A stretch of DNA of 64,000 nt from Acidobacteriota bacterium (GCA_017307505.1 JAFKEE010000029.1:124001-188000); one strand, 5' to 3'; shown: positions 38,909 through 48,063, counted from the first letter of the stretch. Program-made: numbers and translations. Notes: a model not told the origin generated them from the letters alone.

Positions 38909-41257
38909 TTGACGCACTGGAAGCAGCGCCTCGCACTGTCTGTGCTCCTCGTGGTCTGCGGAGCGGTTGAGGCGCGCTTTATCTACACCTCCCTCCTGCC
39001 GCTCAGCCGCCAGGTGGCGCGCACCCCCGGACTGGTGGATCCCGAAAACCTAGCTCTCGGCAACGTGAGGGAGTCCGCCCTGAAAGCCGGCGTAAAAGAA
39101 GGAGACACGCTGGTGGCGGTGGAAGGCGTCCCGGTCCACTCGGCATTCGATGCCATCGGGCGCATGGTGCAGAGACAGGGCGGAGTCCCCATCACGCTGA
39201 CGGTTCGTACCGGGAACGGCGCACCACGCACCGTCACGCTCATCCCGCCTACGCTCACGCTGGCTGAGCCCGTGGAATTCACGTTCACTCTCGGGCTGAA
39301 CATCCTCCTGCCGGTGCTTTGCATCGGGCTCGGCTTCCTGGTCGCCTTCCGCCGGCCCTCGGATCCCACGGCGCTCGCCATCCTCTGGTTGCTGCTCTCC
39401 CTGGCCTTCATGCAGCGTTCGAACGGGTATGAGCGCTATGGCTGGGGCGTGTGGATGAGCGGCCCCGCCCTCTTTCTGGATGTCGTCTCCGGCTGGTGGC
39501 CGGCCGCCTGGTGCGCCGTGGCGCTGCTCTTTCCCGACGGCCTCCGGCGGCGCGACGTGCTCTCGCATGTCTCCCTGGCGGTCATTGTGGTGTACGCACC
39601 CTATGAAGCCATCCGCGCCATCCTGGTGGCGGCGATGTTCGCCAACCCCGCGGTCTGGTCGATCCTCAAGCCCATCGAACACCTGCCGCGCGTTCTCACC
39701 CAGTCGCTTCATTTCGCCCTGATCGGGCTCGGCCTGCTGAACTTCCTGCTGAAATTCCGCGCCGAGAGGAACCCGGGCGCACGGCGCCGCATGCGGTGGA
39801 TGCTCACCGGCCTCATGCTGGGCGTCATTCCCAACACCGCGCTGATGGTCTCCTCCGCCCTGCTGCAGCGCGATCTGAACGACTACCCCTTCTGGCTGCT
39901 GATGCCCGGGGTTCTGGCGCCCATTTTCATTCCGGTCACGCTCGCCTACAGCATGCTGGTCCACCGCCTGTTCGACCTGGGAGTCGTCATCCGGCAGGGT
40001 CTGCTCGCCTCCCGGACCGTCACCGCCCTGCGACTGCTGGTGAACGGCACCCTTCTCTGGGCCGCCTTCAACAGCCGCAACTGGACCATCACCCTGCTTT
40101 CCCTCGCCGGGATCGTGGCTGTCAGTTATGGGACCAGCCACGTCCGGGCCTGGGTGGACCGCCGCTTCTTCCGCGAAGCCGTGAATACGGAGCAAGTCCT
40201 CATCGAGCTGTCGAAACAGGTTCGCCGCATCACCGATCCCGGCGAACTCCTGGAGACAGTCCAGAACCGCATCCAGTCGGCCCTCCACATCACCCACATC
40301 GAACTGCTGCCTGCCGGTGGCTACCAGGGTTTCGGGGATCTCATTCTGCCCCTGAGTACCCCCGACCAGGATTACGGCGCGCTTCGCCTCGGTCCGAAAC
40401 TCTCTGAGGAGCCCTACTCCCGTCGCGATCTACAACTCCTGGAGTCCGTGGCCAGCCAGACGGCGCTCGCCCTCGACGTCACCCGTCTCACGGCTACGGT
40501 CGCCAGCGAGACGGCCCAACGGGAACGGCTCAATAATGAGCTGGAAATCGCCAGCCAGGTGCAGCAGCGCCTCTTTCCGAAGCGCGCGCCCCAGGTGGAG
40601 GGGCTCGATCTCGCCGGCTGTTGTGTACCCGCCCAGTCCGTGGGCGGCGACTACTACGACTTCCTCACAACGCCGGGCGGAGCCGTCGGGCTCGCGATTG
40701 GCGACGTGGCAGGCAAGGGCGTACCCGCGGCACTGCTGATGGCAGGCCTGCAGGCATCGCTACGGGGCCTGATCCTGGGCGGTGTCACCGATCTTCGTGA
40801 ACTGATGGCCAAGCTGAACCTGCTGGTGTATGAGGCTTCCCCGGCCAACCGGTTCGCTACATTTTTCTATGGCATGTACGACCCGGCAGACGGCGCCCTG
40901 CGTTACTCCAGCGCCGGCCACAATCCCAGTCTGCTGCTGCGGGCCACGGGCGAAAGTCACTGGCTGAAGACGCCCGGGGTCGGCTTGGGGATGACGCGCC
41001 GCGCCCAGTATGAGCAGGCACAAATCGCCCTGCAACGTGGAGATGCGCTGGTCCTCTACACCGACGGGGTCACCGAAGCCAGAAACCCGGCAGGCGAAGA
41101 GTTTGGCGAGCACAGGCTGCTGGAAGCACTGCGCGCTGCGCCGCGGGCGGACGCACAGTCCACCGCCGGCCATCTGCTGGAAGCGGTGACCACGTTCGCC
41201 AGCGGAGCCGCACAGCACGACGACATTACACTGATCGTGGCGCGGCGAATCGGGTAA
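38909..41257 (+). CDS. Membrane PP2C/RsbU-type serine phosphatase with PDZ and GAF domains
   Basis: A 782-residue signalling protein predicted to dephosphorylate an anti-sigma-factor antagonist or similar partner. Seen in order: a first span (about 8-28), a periplasmic PDZ-like domain (about 50-105; ALKAGVKEGDTLVAVEGVPV), about seven further spans (about 125-400), a GAF-like domain (about 430-545), a coiled linker (ETAQRERLNNELEIASQVQQ) and a SpoIIE/PP2C domain (about 560-782) with metal Asp residues in SVGGDYYDF, IGDVAGKGVPAAL, LYTDGVTE and HDDITLIV. All metal ligands look intact. The TTG start is supported by TATAAT 7 nt upstream; upstream residues read as antisense to selD. The stop lies in a hairpin shared with the convergent permease gene. 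Confidence 0.88.
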   Translation: MTHWKQRLALSVLLVVCGAVEARFIYTSLLPLSRQVARTPGLVDPENLALGNVRESALKAGVKEGDTLVAVEGVPVHSAFDAIGRMVQRQGGVPITLTVRTGNGAPRTVTLIPPTLTLAEPVEFTFTLGLNILLPVLCIGLGFLVAFRRPSDPTALAILWLLLSLAFMQRSNGYERYGWGVWMSGPALFLDVVSGWWPAAWCAVALLFPDGLRRRDVLSHVSLAVIVVYAPYEAIRAILVAAMFANPAVWSILKPIEHLPRVLTQSLHFALIGLGLLNFLLKFRAERNPGARRRMRWMLTGLMLGVIPNTALMVSSALLQRDLNDYPFWLLMPGVLAPIFIPVTLAYSMLVHRLFDLGVVIRQGLLASRTVTALRLLVNGTLLWAAFNSRNWTITLLSLAGIVAVSYGTSHVRAWVDRRFFREAVNTEQVLIELSKQVRRITDPGELLETVQNRIQSALHITHIELLPAGGYQGFGDLILPLSTPDQDYGALRLGPKLSEEPYSRRDLQLLESVASQTALALDVTRLTATVASETAQRERLNNELEIASQVQQRLFPKRAPQVEGLDLAGCCVPAQSVGGDYYDFLTTPGGAVGLAIGDVAGKGVPAALLMAGLQASLRGLILGGVTDLRELMAKLNLLVYEASPANRFATFFYGMYDPADGALRYSSAGHNPSLLLRATGESHWLKTPGVGLGMTRRAQYEQAQIALQRGDALVLYTDGVTEARNPAGEEFGEHRLLEALRAAPRADAQSTAGHLLEAVTTFASGAAQHDDITLIVARRIG

Positions 41258-41281
41258 GCCCGATACTTCGGTCGGGCTTAC
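41254..41281. terminator. Perfect 10-bp bidirectional terminator hairpin containing both stop codons
   Basis: GTAAGCCCGA (41254-41263) and TCGGGCTTAC (41272-41281) pair perfectly around an 8-nt loop. The phosphatase TAA (41255-41257) lies in one arm and the permease stop (41278-41280) in the other. It is symmetrical and so should act on transcripts from both sides. Confidence 0.65.
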
Positions 41282-43785
41282 TCGTAGCGCAGCGCCTCCA
41301 GAGGATCCACGGTGCTGGCCCGGCGCGCCGGCAGGAAGCCCGCCATCAACGCTACGCCCGCCAGCAGGGCAATCACGGCCAGGCCCAGCCACGGGTCGTT
41401 CACTTTCACATTGAACATCTGGGACGAGATGTATTTGCTCAAGGCATACGCCGAGGGAACGCCCACAGCCAGTCCGGCGGCCAGCAGGATGACCACCTCC
41501 CGCATCATCAGCCGCAGCACATCGAACGGCTGCGCCCCCAGCGCCATCCGCAGGCCGACCTCGCGCGTGCGCCGCGCGGCCACGAAGGCCATCACGCCGT
41601 ACAGGCCGATTGCCGCCAGCAGGGTCGCCAGGCAGCCGAAAGCGATGGAGAGGGCCGCGATAATCCGCTCCGTCGACAGCGTCTGGTCCAGCTGGTTTTC
41701 GAGCGTTGTCACTTCATACAGCGGCAGCCGCGGGTCCAGCCGCCGCACCGCCTCCCGCAGCCCGTTCATCATCGCCCGCGTATCCATCGCGCCGCGCACG
41801 TAGAACGCCACCGAGCCCGGGAAGTTCGATTGGAACCGGGGGACAAACACCTGCCGGTGCACACCCTCGCGCGGACCTTCATATAACGCGTTCTCCACCA
41901 TCCCGACAATCTCGATGGTGAGCTTCGTGTCCGGGGCTCCGCCAAAGCCGATGTGCCGCCCAATCGGGCTGCCCTTGCCGAAGTAATACTCGGAGAACGC
42001 CCGGTTCACTACAGCCACTTTGATGTCATCGCCGATATCGCTGTCCCGCAGGTCGCGGCCTTCCAATAACGGGATCCCCATGGTCTGGAAGTAGCCCGGC
42101 GACAGGGCGTTCATGAACGCCTGGATGTCCTCGCCGTCCTTGTTCTGGTGACCCTCCACCGACATGCTGGAATCCCACTCCCAGCCGTGGAGAATCGGCA
42201 CAGAAGCCACGGCCGCCGTCTGCACGCCCGGCAGGCCGCGCACATTGGCCAGAAGTTCCTGGTAGAACGCCTTCTCGCGCGCCACCGTGTAGCCGTTGAG
42301 CGAGGGATTCACCTGGAACGTGACCAGATTCGACAAGCCCTGAATGCCTGTTGAGGTCCCCTTCAGATTGCCCAGGCTGCGCGAGAACAGCGCCGCGCCG
42401 GCCAGCAGCAGGAACGAGAGCGCCACCTGCGCGGTCACCAGGATCTTGCGCAGCCGCACGCCGCCGCCGGTGCCCGACACCGCTCCGCCCGCGTCCTTCA
42501 GGACGTTCCATTGATCGATGCGCGTGGCAAAGAAGGCCGGCGCCACCCCGAACAGCAGTCCGGTCAGCACCGCCAGCAGGAGGTTGAACAGCAGGATTCG
42601 CAGGTCGGGCGTCGCCGTCAGCATGAGCGGAGTCCCACGCTCCGGCAGGAAGCCCATAAGTCCCTTGATCGTCCAAACGGACAGCAGGATGCCCAGCGCC
42701 GCTCCGCCGGTCGACAGCAGCAGGCTCTCGATCAGCAGTTGCCGGATGAGTTGCTTGCGGGAAGCGCCAATGGCCAGCCGTACCGCAAGTTCCTTCTGCC
42801 GCGCCACGGCGCGCGCCACCAGCAGCCCAGCCACGTTCGCGCAGGCGATCAGCAGGACCAGGCCCACCATCGACATCAGCACAATCAGCGCCTTACCGAA
42901 GTCGTTGCGGATATCGGAGTACCCATTCGAGGCCTGCTCCATCTTCACCTTGCGTTTGAAGAAGCGGTCCATCTGATACTTCGACGCCATCCTCAGCCCG
43001 GGCAGCTTTGCCTCGTACTCGAGCTGCCGCGTAAAGATCGCCTGGAGTTTGGCGCGCGCCGTGTCCACCGTCTCACCGGGTTTCATTCGCCCGAACATCT
43101 GGATCCACTGGCTGCGGTACTCGCCCATGGTGTCGCGGCCCGGCGTCATGATGGGCGCCATCTGGATGGGTACGCGGATCTGCGGCGAGCGCGCCGGATC
43201 CAGCCCCAGGAACCCTGGCGCGGACACCCCGACAACCACCATCGGGTAGTTGTTGACCAGCACCTTCTGGCCCACGATCGAGGTTTTGCCGCCAAAGCGG
43301 TTCAGCCAGTAGTCGTAGCTCAGCACGACTGTCGGATGACCCTTGTAGGTGCGGTCGTCCATCTCGGGAGAGAACACCCGGCCCACGGCCGGCTTCACGC
43401 CCAGGGCGTCGAAGTAGTTGCCGGAGACCAGCTCAGAAATCACGCGTTCGGTCTGTCCATCCACGCTCAACGAAGCATCGCTCAGGTAGCGGCAGAATAC
43501 GTGGGAGAAGAAAGTAGCCTGCTTCTGATACGCCTGATACATCGGATAGGACTGCGCACGGTCCCCGTTGTTGTTGCCCATGTGCGGGCCGGTCGACCAG
43601 ATCATCACCAGCTGTGACGGATCCTTCACCGGCAGCAGCCTAAGCAACAACTGATCCATCAACGTGAAGATGGCTGTATTTGCGCCGATGCCCAAAGCCA
43701 GCGAAAAGACCGCTGCCAGGGTGAACAACGGGCTGCGCGCCAAGGTACGCAGTGCGTACTTGAGATCGGGTCCGATTCCTCGCAT
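41278..43785 (-). CDS. ADOP-type (MacB/FtsX-like) ABC transporter permease
   Basis: An 835-residue permease of the acidobacterial duplicated-orphan-permease type, in which two MacB_PCD/FtsX modules are fused. Seen: the N-terminal DLKYALRTLARSPLFTLAAV and FSLALGIGANTAIFTLMDQ, a large periplasmic domain (about 50-270), three spans to about 400 with VARAVARQKELAVRLAIGAS, a second periplasmic domain (about 420-690) and a final FtsX set ending RRTREVGLRMALGAQP and LPARRASTVDPLEALRYE. There is no ATPase here, so it must use an unlinked one. A TATATA box ends 5 nt before the ATG. These proteins are thought to act in efflux or macrolide-like export; the substrate is unknown. Confidence 0.9.
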   Translation of the reverse strand: MRGIGPDLKYALRTLARSPLFTLAAVFSLALGIGANTAIFTLMDQLLLRLLPVKDPSQLVMIWSTGPHMGNNNGDRAQSYPMYQAYQKQATFFSHVFCRYLSDASLSVDGQTERVISELVSGNYFDALGVKPAVGRVFSPEMDDRTYKGHPTVVLSYDYWLNRFGGKTSIVGQKVLVNNYPMVVVGVSAPGFLGLDPARSPQIRVPIQMAPIMTPGRDTMGEYRSQWIQMFGRMKPGETVDTARAKLQAIFTRQLEYEAKLPGLRMASKYQMDRFFKRKVKMEQASNGYSDIRNDFGKALIVLMSMVGLVLLIACANVAGLLVARAVARQKELAVRLAIGASRKQLIRQLLIESLLLSTGGAALGILLSVWTIKGLMGFLPERGTPLMLTATPDLRILLFNLLLAVLTGLLFGVAPAFFATRIDQWNVLKDAGGAVSGTGGGVRLRKILVTAQVALSFLLLAGAALFSRSLGNLKGTSTGIQGLSNLVTFQVNPSLNGYTVAREKAFYQELLANVRGLPGVQTAAVASVPILHGWEWDSSMSVEGHQNKDGEDIQAFMNALSPGYFQTMGIPLLEGRDLRDSDIGDDIKVAVVNRAFSEYYFGKGSPIGRHIGFGGAPDTKLTIEIVGMVENALYEGPREGVHRQVFVPRFQSNFPGSVAFYVRGAMDTRAMMNGLREAVRRLDPRLPLYEVTTLENQLDQTLSTERIIAALSIAFGCLATLLAAIGLYGVMAFVAARRTREVGLRMALGAQPFDVLRLMMREVVILLAAGLAVGVPSAYALSKYISSQMFNVKVNDPWLGLAVIALLAGVALMAGFLPARRASTVDPLEALRYE

Positions 43786-43892
43786 GGACCTATATACGAA
43801 CGAAGGGTGCCTGAGTGTGTAACATCTTCGTCGAAATCACGATTTCCGGGCGGCCCTCAATGCTCAGAGCCAAGTCCAGTATCAAAGTCCCT

Positions 43893-44297
43893 TCAGGCCG
43901 CGCGCACCGCCTCTAAGTCGAGTAGTGACTTCCACTTATCGCCCAGGCGGACGCGCCCGGCCGCCGGCTGCACGAAAGTGGGCGGCAGCACCTCCAGCCT
44001 GGATACCGAATCCACCGCCACGGCGAACTCAGCATCGGCTGCCGCGGGCACTCCGCGGATCAGCAGCAGGCAACTCCGGGCTGAGATGGCTCGCTCGGCC
44101 AGACCCAACGCACGGTGCGGCACGTAGATCGGCATGGTCCGGCCGTGAAGCTTCGTGACATACCGCAGCGCACCCCGCCCGTCCACGCGGTGCAACTCCA
44201 TTCCACGGGTCTGAACCATCCCGCAGACCCGGTTGGAGGGAATCGCGTACTCCTGCCCGGCCAGCCGAACCACCAGGAACCGCTCTCCGTCCTTCAT
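43893..44297 (-). CDS. CheW-like domain protein
   Basis: A 134-residue single CheW-like domain, the SH3-like adaptor that links receptors to a CheA kinase. Seen: FLVVRLAGQEYAIPSNRV as the first strands, MELHRVDGRGALRYVTKLHG, TMPIYVPHRALGL in place of the usual IPVIDLR core, LLLIRGV, and AVAVDSVSRLEVLPP. The central motif is diverged, so CheA binding is uncertain. It lies 10 bp after the CheX gene. With no CheA or chemoreceptor nearby it may serve a non-chemotaxis signalling cluster. Confidence 0.78.
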   Translation of the reverse strand: MKDGERFLVVRLAGQEYAIPSNRVCGMVQTRGMELHRVDGRGALRYVTKLHGRTMPIYVPHRALGLAERAISARSCLLLIRGVPAAADAEFAVAVDSVSRLEVLPPTFVQPAAGRVRLGDKWKSLLDLEAVRAA

Positions 44298-44307
44298 CCG
44301 CGGCCGC

Positions 44308-44844
44308 CTAACTCAGCATCGTCAGGATGGCCGGGACCTGCTGCTGCGCAACTGAGATCTTCGCCGACAGCTCTTTGCCCGGCTCCAGGCAAAGGTGCAC
44401 TTCCACCACTTCGCCCAGGCAGTCGAACGGCACGATGGTCCACTGGCTCTTGCCGACGCTGCGGGTCGTGAAGTTCCGGCCATAAATCACAGTCGGAATG
44501 CTCAGGCCCATCGGACCCAGTTCTTCTTCCAGCACGGTCTTCACATTGCCCAGCACCATGTTGGTCACTTCGCCAATGGCGTCCAGCACTTCATCGTCGA
44601 TCGCCGCATACTCCTGCATCAGTAGCTGGCCGGAGATCTTCTGGGCCATCAGTGCGGAGCATGAGAACGAACCCGAACCCGCCCACGCGCCAGCCAGGCC
44701 CACAATCGCCAGTACCCCTTCACTTGGACCGGGCGCCGACACGCCCAGGTATTCGGGGTGGTCCTGTAGGTCAATCCCGAGCATCGTGCTGAATACGTCC
44801 TTCGTCGCCTGACGGATCATCCCCACCAGTTTTTCGTGTGTCAT
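44308..44844 (-). CDS. CheX/CheC-type phosphatase
   Basis: A 178-residue predicted phosphatase that dephosphorylates a CheY-like receiver. Seen: the active helix DEVLDAIGEVTNMVLGNVK with the Glu92-x-x-Asn95 pair that positions attacking water, a preceding FSCSALMAQKISGQLL, and a C-terminal beta region with VVEVHLCLEPG. It has one ExxN motif, as in CheX, rather than the two of CheC. ATG 44844 has GGGAG before it. It lies 25 bp after the CheY-like gene, its likely substrate, and 10 bp before the CheW-like gene. Confidence 0.82.
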   Translation of the reverse strand: MTHEKLVGMIRQATKDVFSTMLGIDLQDHPEYLGVSAPGPSEGVLAIVGLAGAWAGSGSFSCSALMAQKISGQLLMQEYAAIDDEVLDAIGEVTNMVLGNVKTVLEEELGPMGLSIPTVIYGRNFTTRSVGKSQWTIVPFDCLGEVVEVHLCLEPGKELSAKISVAQQQVPAILTMLS

Positions 44845-44869
44845 GGATTTCTCCCTGTTGGCCAACCGC

Positions 44870-45241
44870 CTAGATGAGCCCCGCCAGTTTTTCCTTGATC
44901 TGCTCCGCCGTGAAAGGCTTGCGGACATAGCCCGACGCGCCCAGCGACACGGCCTCCATCACCTTGGCGCTGCTGCCCTCGGTGGTCACCATAATGATGG
45001 GGATCGATTTTGTCGTTTCCTGCGTCTTCAGGGCGCCCAGCAGTTGCAGGCCGTCCATGTTCGGCATGTTGATGTCGGAGAGAATCAGCCCGACCATCGC
45101 GGATTTCAGCTTGTCCAGGGCCTCCTGGCCGTCACCGGCCTCGATTACTTTTCCTAACGGCACGTCGGCCTGGATCAGTACCCTGTGCAGGATCTTGCGT
45201 ATGGCCGCCGAGTCGTCGACGATCATCACGTCCAAGGACAT
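44870..45241 (-). CDS. CheY-like single-domain response regulator
   Basis: A 123-residue stand-alone receiver. Seen: acidic pair Asp9-Asp10 in IVDDSAAIRKIL, phospho-acceptor Asp56 in LSDINMPNMDG, Thr86/Thr87 in IIMVTTEGS, and Lys108 in YVRKPFTAEQI. All phosphorylation residues are present. There is no output domain, so it acts through protein binding. GGGAGG precedes the start. As the first gene of a CheY-CheX-CheW cluster it is probably reset by the adjacent CheX; the kinase that phosphorylates it is not local. Confidence 0.93.
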   Translation of the reverse strand: MSLDVMIVDDSAAIRKILHRVLIQADVPLGKVIEAGDGQEALDKLKSAMVGLILSDINMPNMDGLQLLGALKTQETTKSIPIIMVTTEGSSAKVMEAVSLGASGYVRKPFTAEQIKEKLAGLI

Positions 45242-45322
45242 AGAACGTAAGCCTCCCTAGCTCTGGAAGGCTCATCGGCCGACGCGCCGCGACTATGAGG
45301 AGAAAGCTGGAAGTGCCGAGGC

Positions 45323-46387
45323 TCAGGCCAGGTGGGCCAGTACGGCGGCGGTCACTTCCGCTGTCGTACTCTTGCCGCCCAGATCGGCCGTCAACACCTT
45401 GCCGTCGGCCAGCACGGCGCGTACGGCGCCCTCAATGGAGGCGCACATCCCAGGCTCGCCCAGATGGTCCATCATCATGGCCGCGGCCAGGATGGTCGCC
45501 AGCGGGTTCGAAACCCCTTTGCCCGCGATATCCGGAGCCGAGCCGTGCACCGGCTCAAAGAGCGACGGGGCATTCCGCCGGGGATCCAGGTTCGCGCTGG
45601 GCGCCAGGCCGATGCTGCCCGTGACAATCGCCGACAGGTCGCTGAGGATGTCGCCGAACAGATTCGAACCCACCACCACATCGAAACTGGCCGGACGCCG
45701 GACGAAGTTCATGGCCGCCGCATCCACCAGCAGGGACTCGGTCTCGATGTCGGGATACTCGGCCGAGACCTCGCGGAAGATGCGGTCCCACAGCACCATG
45801 CCATAGCCCTGCGCGTTCGACTTGGTGATGGAGGCCACCTTCCGTTTCCTGTTCCGGCGGCGCGCCAGGTCGAAGGCATAGCGGATGATCCGCTCGCAGC
45901 CGTGCCGCGTGAACACCGACGTCTGGATCGCCACCTCCTCCGGCAGATGGTGATAGACGAAGCCGCCCACGTTGGTGTACTCGCCCTCGGTGTTTTCGCG
46001 CACGACCACCATGTCGATGGCTCCGGGCGCATAGCCGTGCAGCGGGCTCTGGACGCCCGCATACAGATAGGCAGGCCGCTCATTCACATAGAGATCGAAG
46101 CCCCGCCGGATCGGCAGCAGCATGCCATTCAGCGTAATGTGGTCGGGAATGTCGGGATGGCCCACCGCACCCAGAAGAATCGAGTCGTGCGCCCGCAGGC
46201 GGTCGAGGGCGTCCAGCGGCATCATCTGGCCCATGCGGAAATAGTGGTCCGAGCCCCAGTCGAACTCCTCGAACGACAGATGCAGGCCGGCCGCCGCGGC
46301 GCTCTTCTCCAGGACCTTACGGGCCGCCGGAACGACTTCCATTCCAATGCCGTCTCCGGGCAGCAGGGCAATCGACAGCTTCTTCAT
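45323..46387 (-). CDS. Isopropylmalate/isocitrate dehydrogenase-family enzyme, tartrate/D-malate dehydrogenase-like
   Basis: A 354-residue NAD(P)-dependent beta-hydroxyacid oxidative decarboxylase. Seen: IALLPGDGIGMEVVPAA, LLGAVGHPDIPDH, the substrate loop IRRGFDLYVNERPAYLY, VVVRENTEGEYTNVGGF, the catalytic Tyr/Lys region VASITKSNAQGYGMVLW and the metal site GSNLFGDILSDLSA with GSIGLAPSANLDP. The substrate loop and GEYTN fit tartrate or D-malate dehydrogenases better than LeuB. The ATG at 46387 fits the conserved start. It diverges from the short-chain dehydrogenase gene with a 24-bp gap, suggesting joint control in hydroxy-acid or sugar-acid catabolism. Confidence 0.85.
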   Translation of the reverse strand: MKKLSIALLPGDGIGMEVVPAARKVLEKSAAAAGLHLSFEEFDWGSDHYFRMGQMMPLDALDRLRAHDSILLGAVGHPDIPDHITLNGMLLPIRRGFDLYVNERPAYLYAGVQSPLHGYAPGAIDMVVVRENTEGEYTNVGGFVYHHLPEEVAIQTSVFTRHGCERIIRYAFDLARRRNRKRKVASITKSNAQGYGMVLWDRIFREVSAEYPDIETESLLVDAAAMNFVRRPASFDVVVGSNLFGDILSDLSAIVTGSIGLAPSANLDPRRNAPSLFEPVHGSAPDIAGKGVSNPLATILAAAMMMDHLGEPGMCASIEGAVRAVLADGKVLTADLGGKSTTAEVTAAVLAHLA

Positions 46388-46411
46388 AACGTCCATGCTA
46401 GCCTGTGGGAC

Positions 46412-47197
46412 ATGGCCCATGTGAACCCGTTTTCACTCACCGGAAAAACCGCCCTGATCGCGGGTGCCAGCCGCGGCATTGGACAGGCAATCGCCGAGGG
46501 AGTCGCCCGTGCCGGCGCCCACACGATCCTGGCCGCCCGCTCCCTGCCCGCTCTGGCCGACATCGCGCGTTCTCTGCGTGCGGAGGGTCTGCAGGCCGAT
46601 GCCGTGGAACTCGATATCGCCTCGCGCGACTCCCGTGAGAAGGCCCTCGAAGCGATTCCCGACGTCGACATCCTCATCAACGTGGCCGGCATCAATCTGC
46701 GAAAACGGTTCACTGACTACACGCCCGAAGAGTACGACCGCATCCTGAATACCAACCTGCACGGCATCTTCGAATTCACGCAGGGTGTCGGCAAGCGCAT
46801 GATCGCGCGCGGAAAAGGCGGCAAGGTCGTCAACATCGGAAGCCTCACCTCGGTGCTCGGCCTGCCCTATCTCACCGTCTACACCATCACGAAGTCGGCC
46901 CTGGCGGGTTTCTCGCGCGCCCTCGCGGCCGAGTGGGGCCAGTATGACATTCAGGTCAACTGCATTGCGCCGGGCTTTATTCTCACCGACCTCAATCGCG
47001 AAATGTGGCAGAAGCCCGAAATGAAGAACTGGCTGGCCTCTGTTCAGCCGAACCAGCGCATGGGGTCGGCCGAAGACATCGCGCCGCTGGCGGTCTACCT
47101 CTCCAGTCCCGGAGCCAACTACGTCACCGGCCAGGTGATCGCGGTCGACGGCGGTTTCTCCACCTGTTCCGTCTGGCCGTTCCAGCCCGCATCCTGA
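46412..47197 (+). CDS. Short-chain dehydrogenase, gluconate 5-dehydrogenase-like
   Basis: A 261-residue classical SDR oxidoreductase. Seen: the NAD(P) site GASRGIGQAIAEG (about 16-28), NVAGIN, catalytic Ser in NIGSLTSVLG, the YTITKSAL Tyr-x-x-x-Lys pair, IAPGFILTDL and the C-terminal GQVIAVDGGFS. The overall pattern resembles gluconate 5-dehydrogenase or 2-deoxy-gluconate dehydrogenase. A TAGCCT box ends 7 nt before ATG 46412, like other leaderless-type genes here. It shares a 24-bp divergent space with the decarboxylating dehydrogenase. Its stop overlaps the next ATG by one base. Confidence 0.88.
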   Translation: MAHVNPFSLTGKTALIAGASRGIGQAIAEGVARAGAHTILAARSLPALADIARSLRAEGLQADAVELDIASRDSREKALEAIPDVDILINVAGINLRKRFTDYTPEEYDRILNTNLHGIFEFTQGVGKRMIARGKGGKVVNIGSLTSVLGLPYLTVYTITKSALAGFSRALAAEWGQYDIQVNCIAPGFILTDLNREMWQKPEMKNWLASVQPNQRMGSAEDIAPLAVYLSSPGANYVTGQVIAVDGGFSTCSVWPFQPAS

Positions 47198-48063
47198 TGC
47201 ACCGCCGCCGCTTCCTTTCCACGGCCGCCGGCCTGCCGGTCCTGTTGGCTCAACAGCCGCAGGAGCCCGGCGAAGTGGAGTGGCTCTGCCCCATGGATAA
47301 GGACGTCCGGTCCTCTAAACCAGGGCTCTGTCCACGCTGCGGGATGAAGCTGGTGCCCGGCATTCCGGAGCCCGTCGAGTACCGCCTGCTGCTCGACGTC
47401 ACGCCCGCGGCCTGGAAGCCGGGTGAGCGCATCCGCCTGCGCTTCGAGATCCGCGATCCGCGCACCAATCAGCGCGTGACGAAACTGCAGGTGATCCACG
47501 AGAAACTATTCCACCTGTTTATCGTCAGCGGCGATTTGTCCTACTTCGCCCACGAGCACCCAGAGCCTCAACCTGATGGGACGCTGCTCTTTGAGACCGT
47601 GCTGCCGAAACCCGGCTTCTACCGGATCCTCGGCGACTTCTATCCGGAAGGCGGAACCCCGCAACTCGCTGTGCTGAGCATCCTCAGCGCCGGGAGCGAG
47701 CAGATCTCGTTCGCCACTCCGCGCCTCGCCGCGCAGACCGGCCCGCAATCGACAGCCAATCTGAAGGTGACACTGCGCGCCGAACCCGCCGCCCCCATCG
47801 CCGGGCTCAAGACGATGCTCTTCTTCGATCTAGAGCCCGCCGCCGGGCTCGAGCGCTACCTCGGGGCCTGGGGTCACATGCTGGTGGCCAGTGCGGACTT
47901 GATCGATCTCATCCATACACATCCGTTCCTGGCCAGCGGCGGACCCAACCTACAGTTCAATGTCGTGTTTCCCCGTCCGGGTATGCATCGGATATGGGTT
48001 CAGTTCCAGCGGTTGGGTGTCGTGAATACCGCCGTCTTCACCGTGCCGGTACGCGGGCTTTGA
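47197..48063 (+). CDS. Exported protein with heavy-metal-binding (HMBD) domain
   Basis: A 288-residue exported protein. Seen: a Tat-like leader (MHRRRFLSTAAGLPVLLAQ), a metal-binding HMBD module at about 30-52 with CPMDKDV, then Cys45 and Cys48 and GMKL, the pattern found in copper-handling proteins, and two beta-sandwich domains (about 60-160 and 175-288) with His-rich strands FHLFIVSG, FAHEHPE and DLIHTHPFL. It resembles periplasmic copper-associated proteins of Acidobacteria. No transporter or metalloregulator is adjacent. TGATG coupling to the dehydrogenase gene (47195-47199) suggests shared translation. Confidence 0.7.
   Translation: MHRRRFLSTAAGLPVLLAQQPQEPGEVEWLCPMDKDVRSSKPGLCPRCGMKLVPGIPEPVEYRLLLDVTPAAWKPGERIRLRFEIRDPRTNQRVTKLQVIHEKLFHLFIVSGDLSYFAHEHPEPQPDGTLLFETVLPKPGFYRILGDFYPEGGTPQLAVLSILSAGSEQISFATPRLAAQTGPQSTANLKVTLRAEPAAPIAGLKTMLFFDLEPAAGLERYLGAWGHMLVASADLIDLIHTHPFLASGGPNLQFNVVFPRPGMHRIWVQFQRLGVVNTAVFTVPVRGL

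Noticed and set aside
45332-46411. Long N-terminal extension of the short-chain dehydrogenase
   Set aside because: The extension is antisense to the decarboxylating dehydrogenase; SDR homology begins at ATG 46412.
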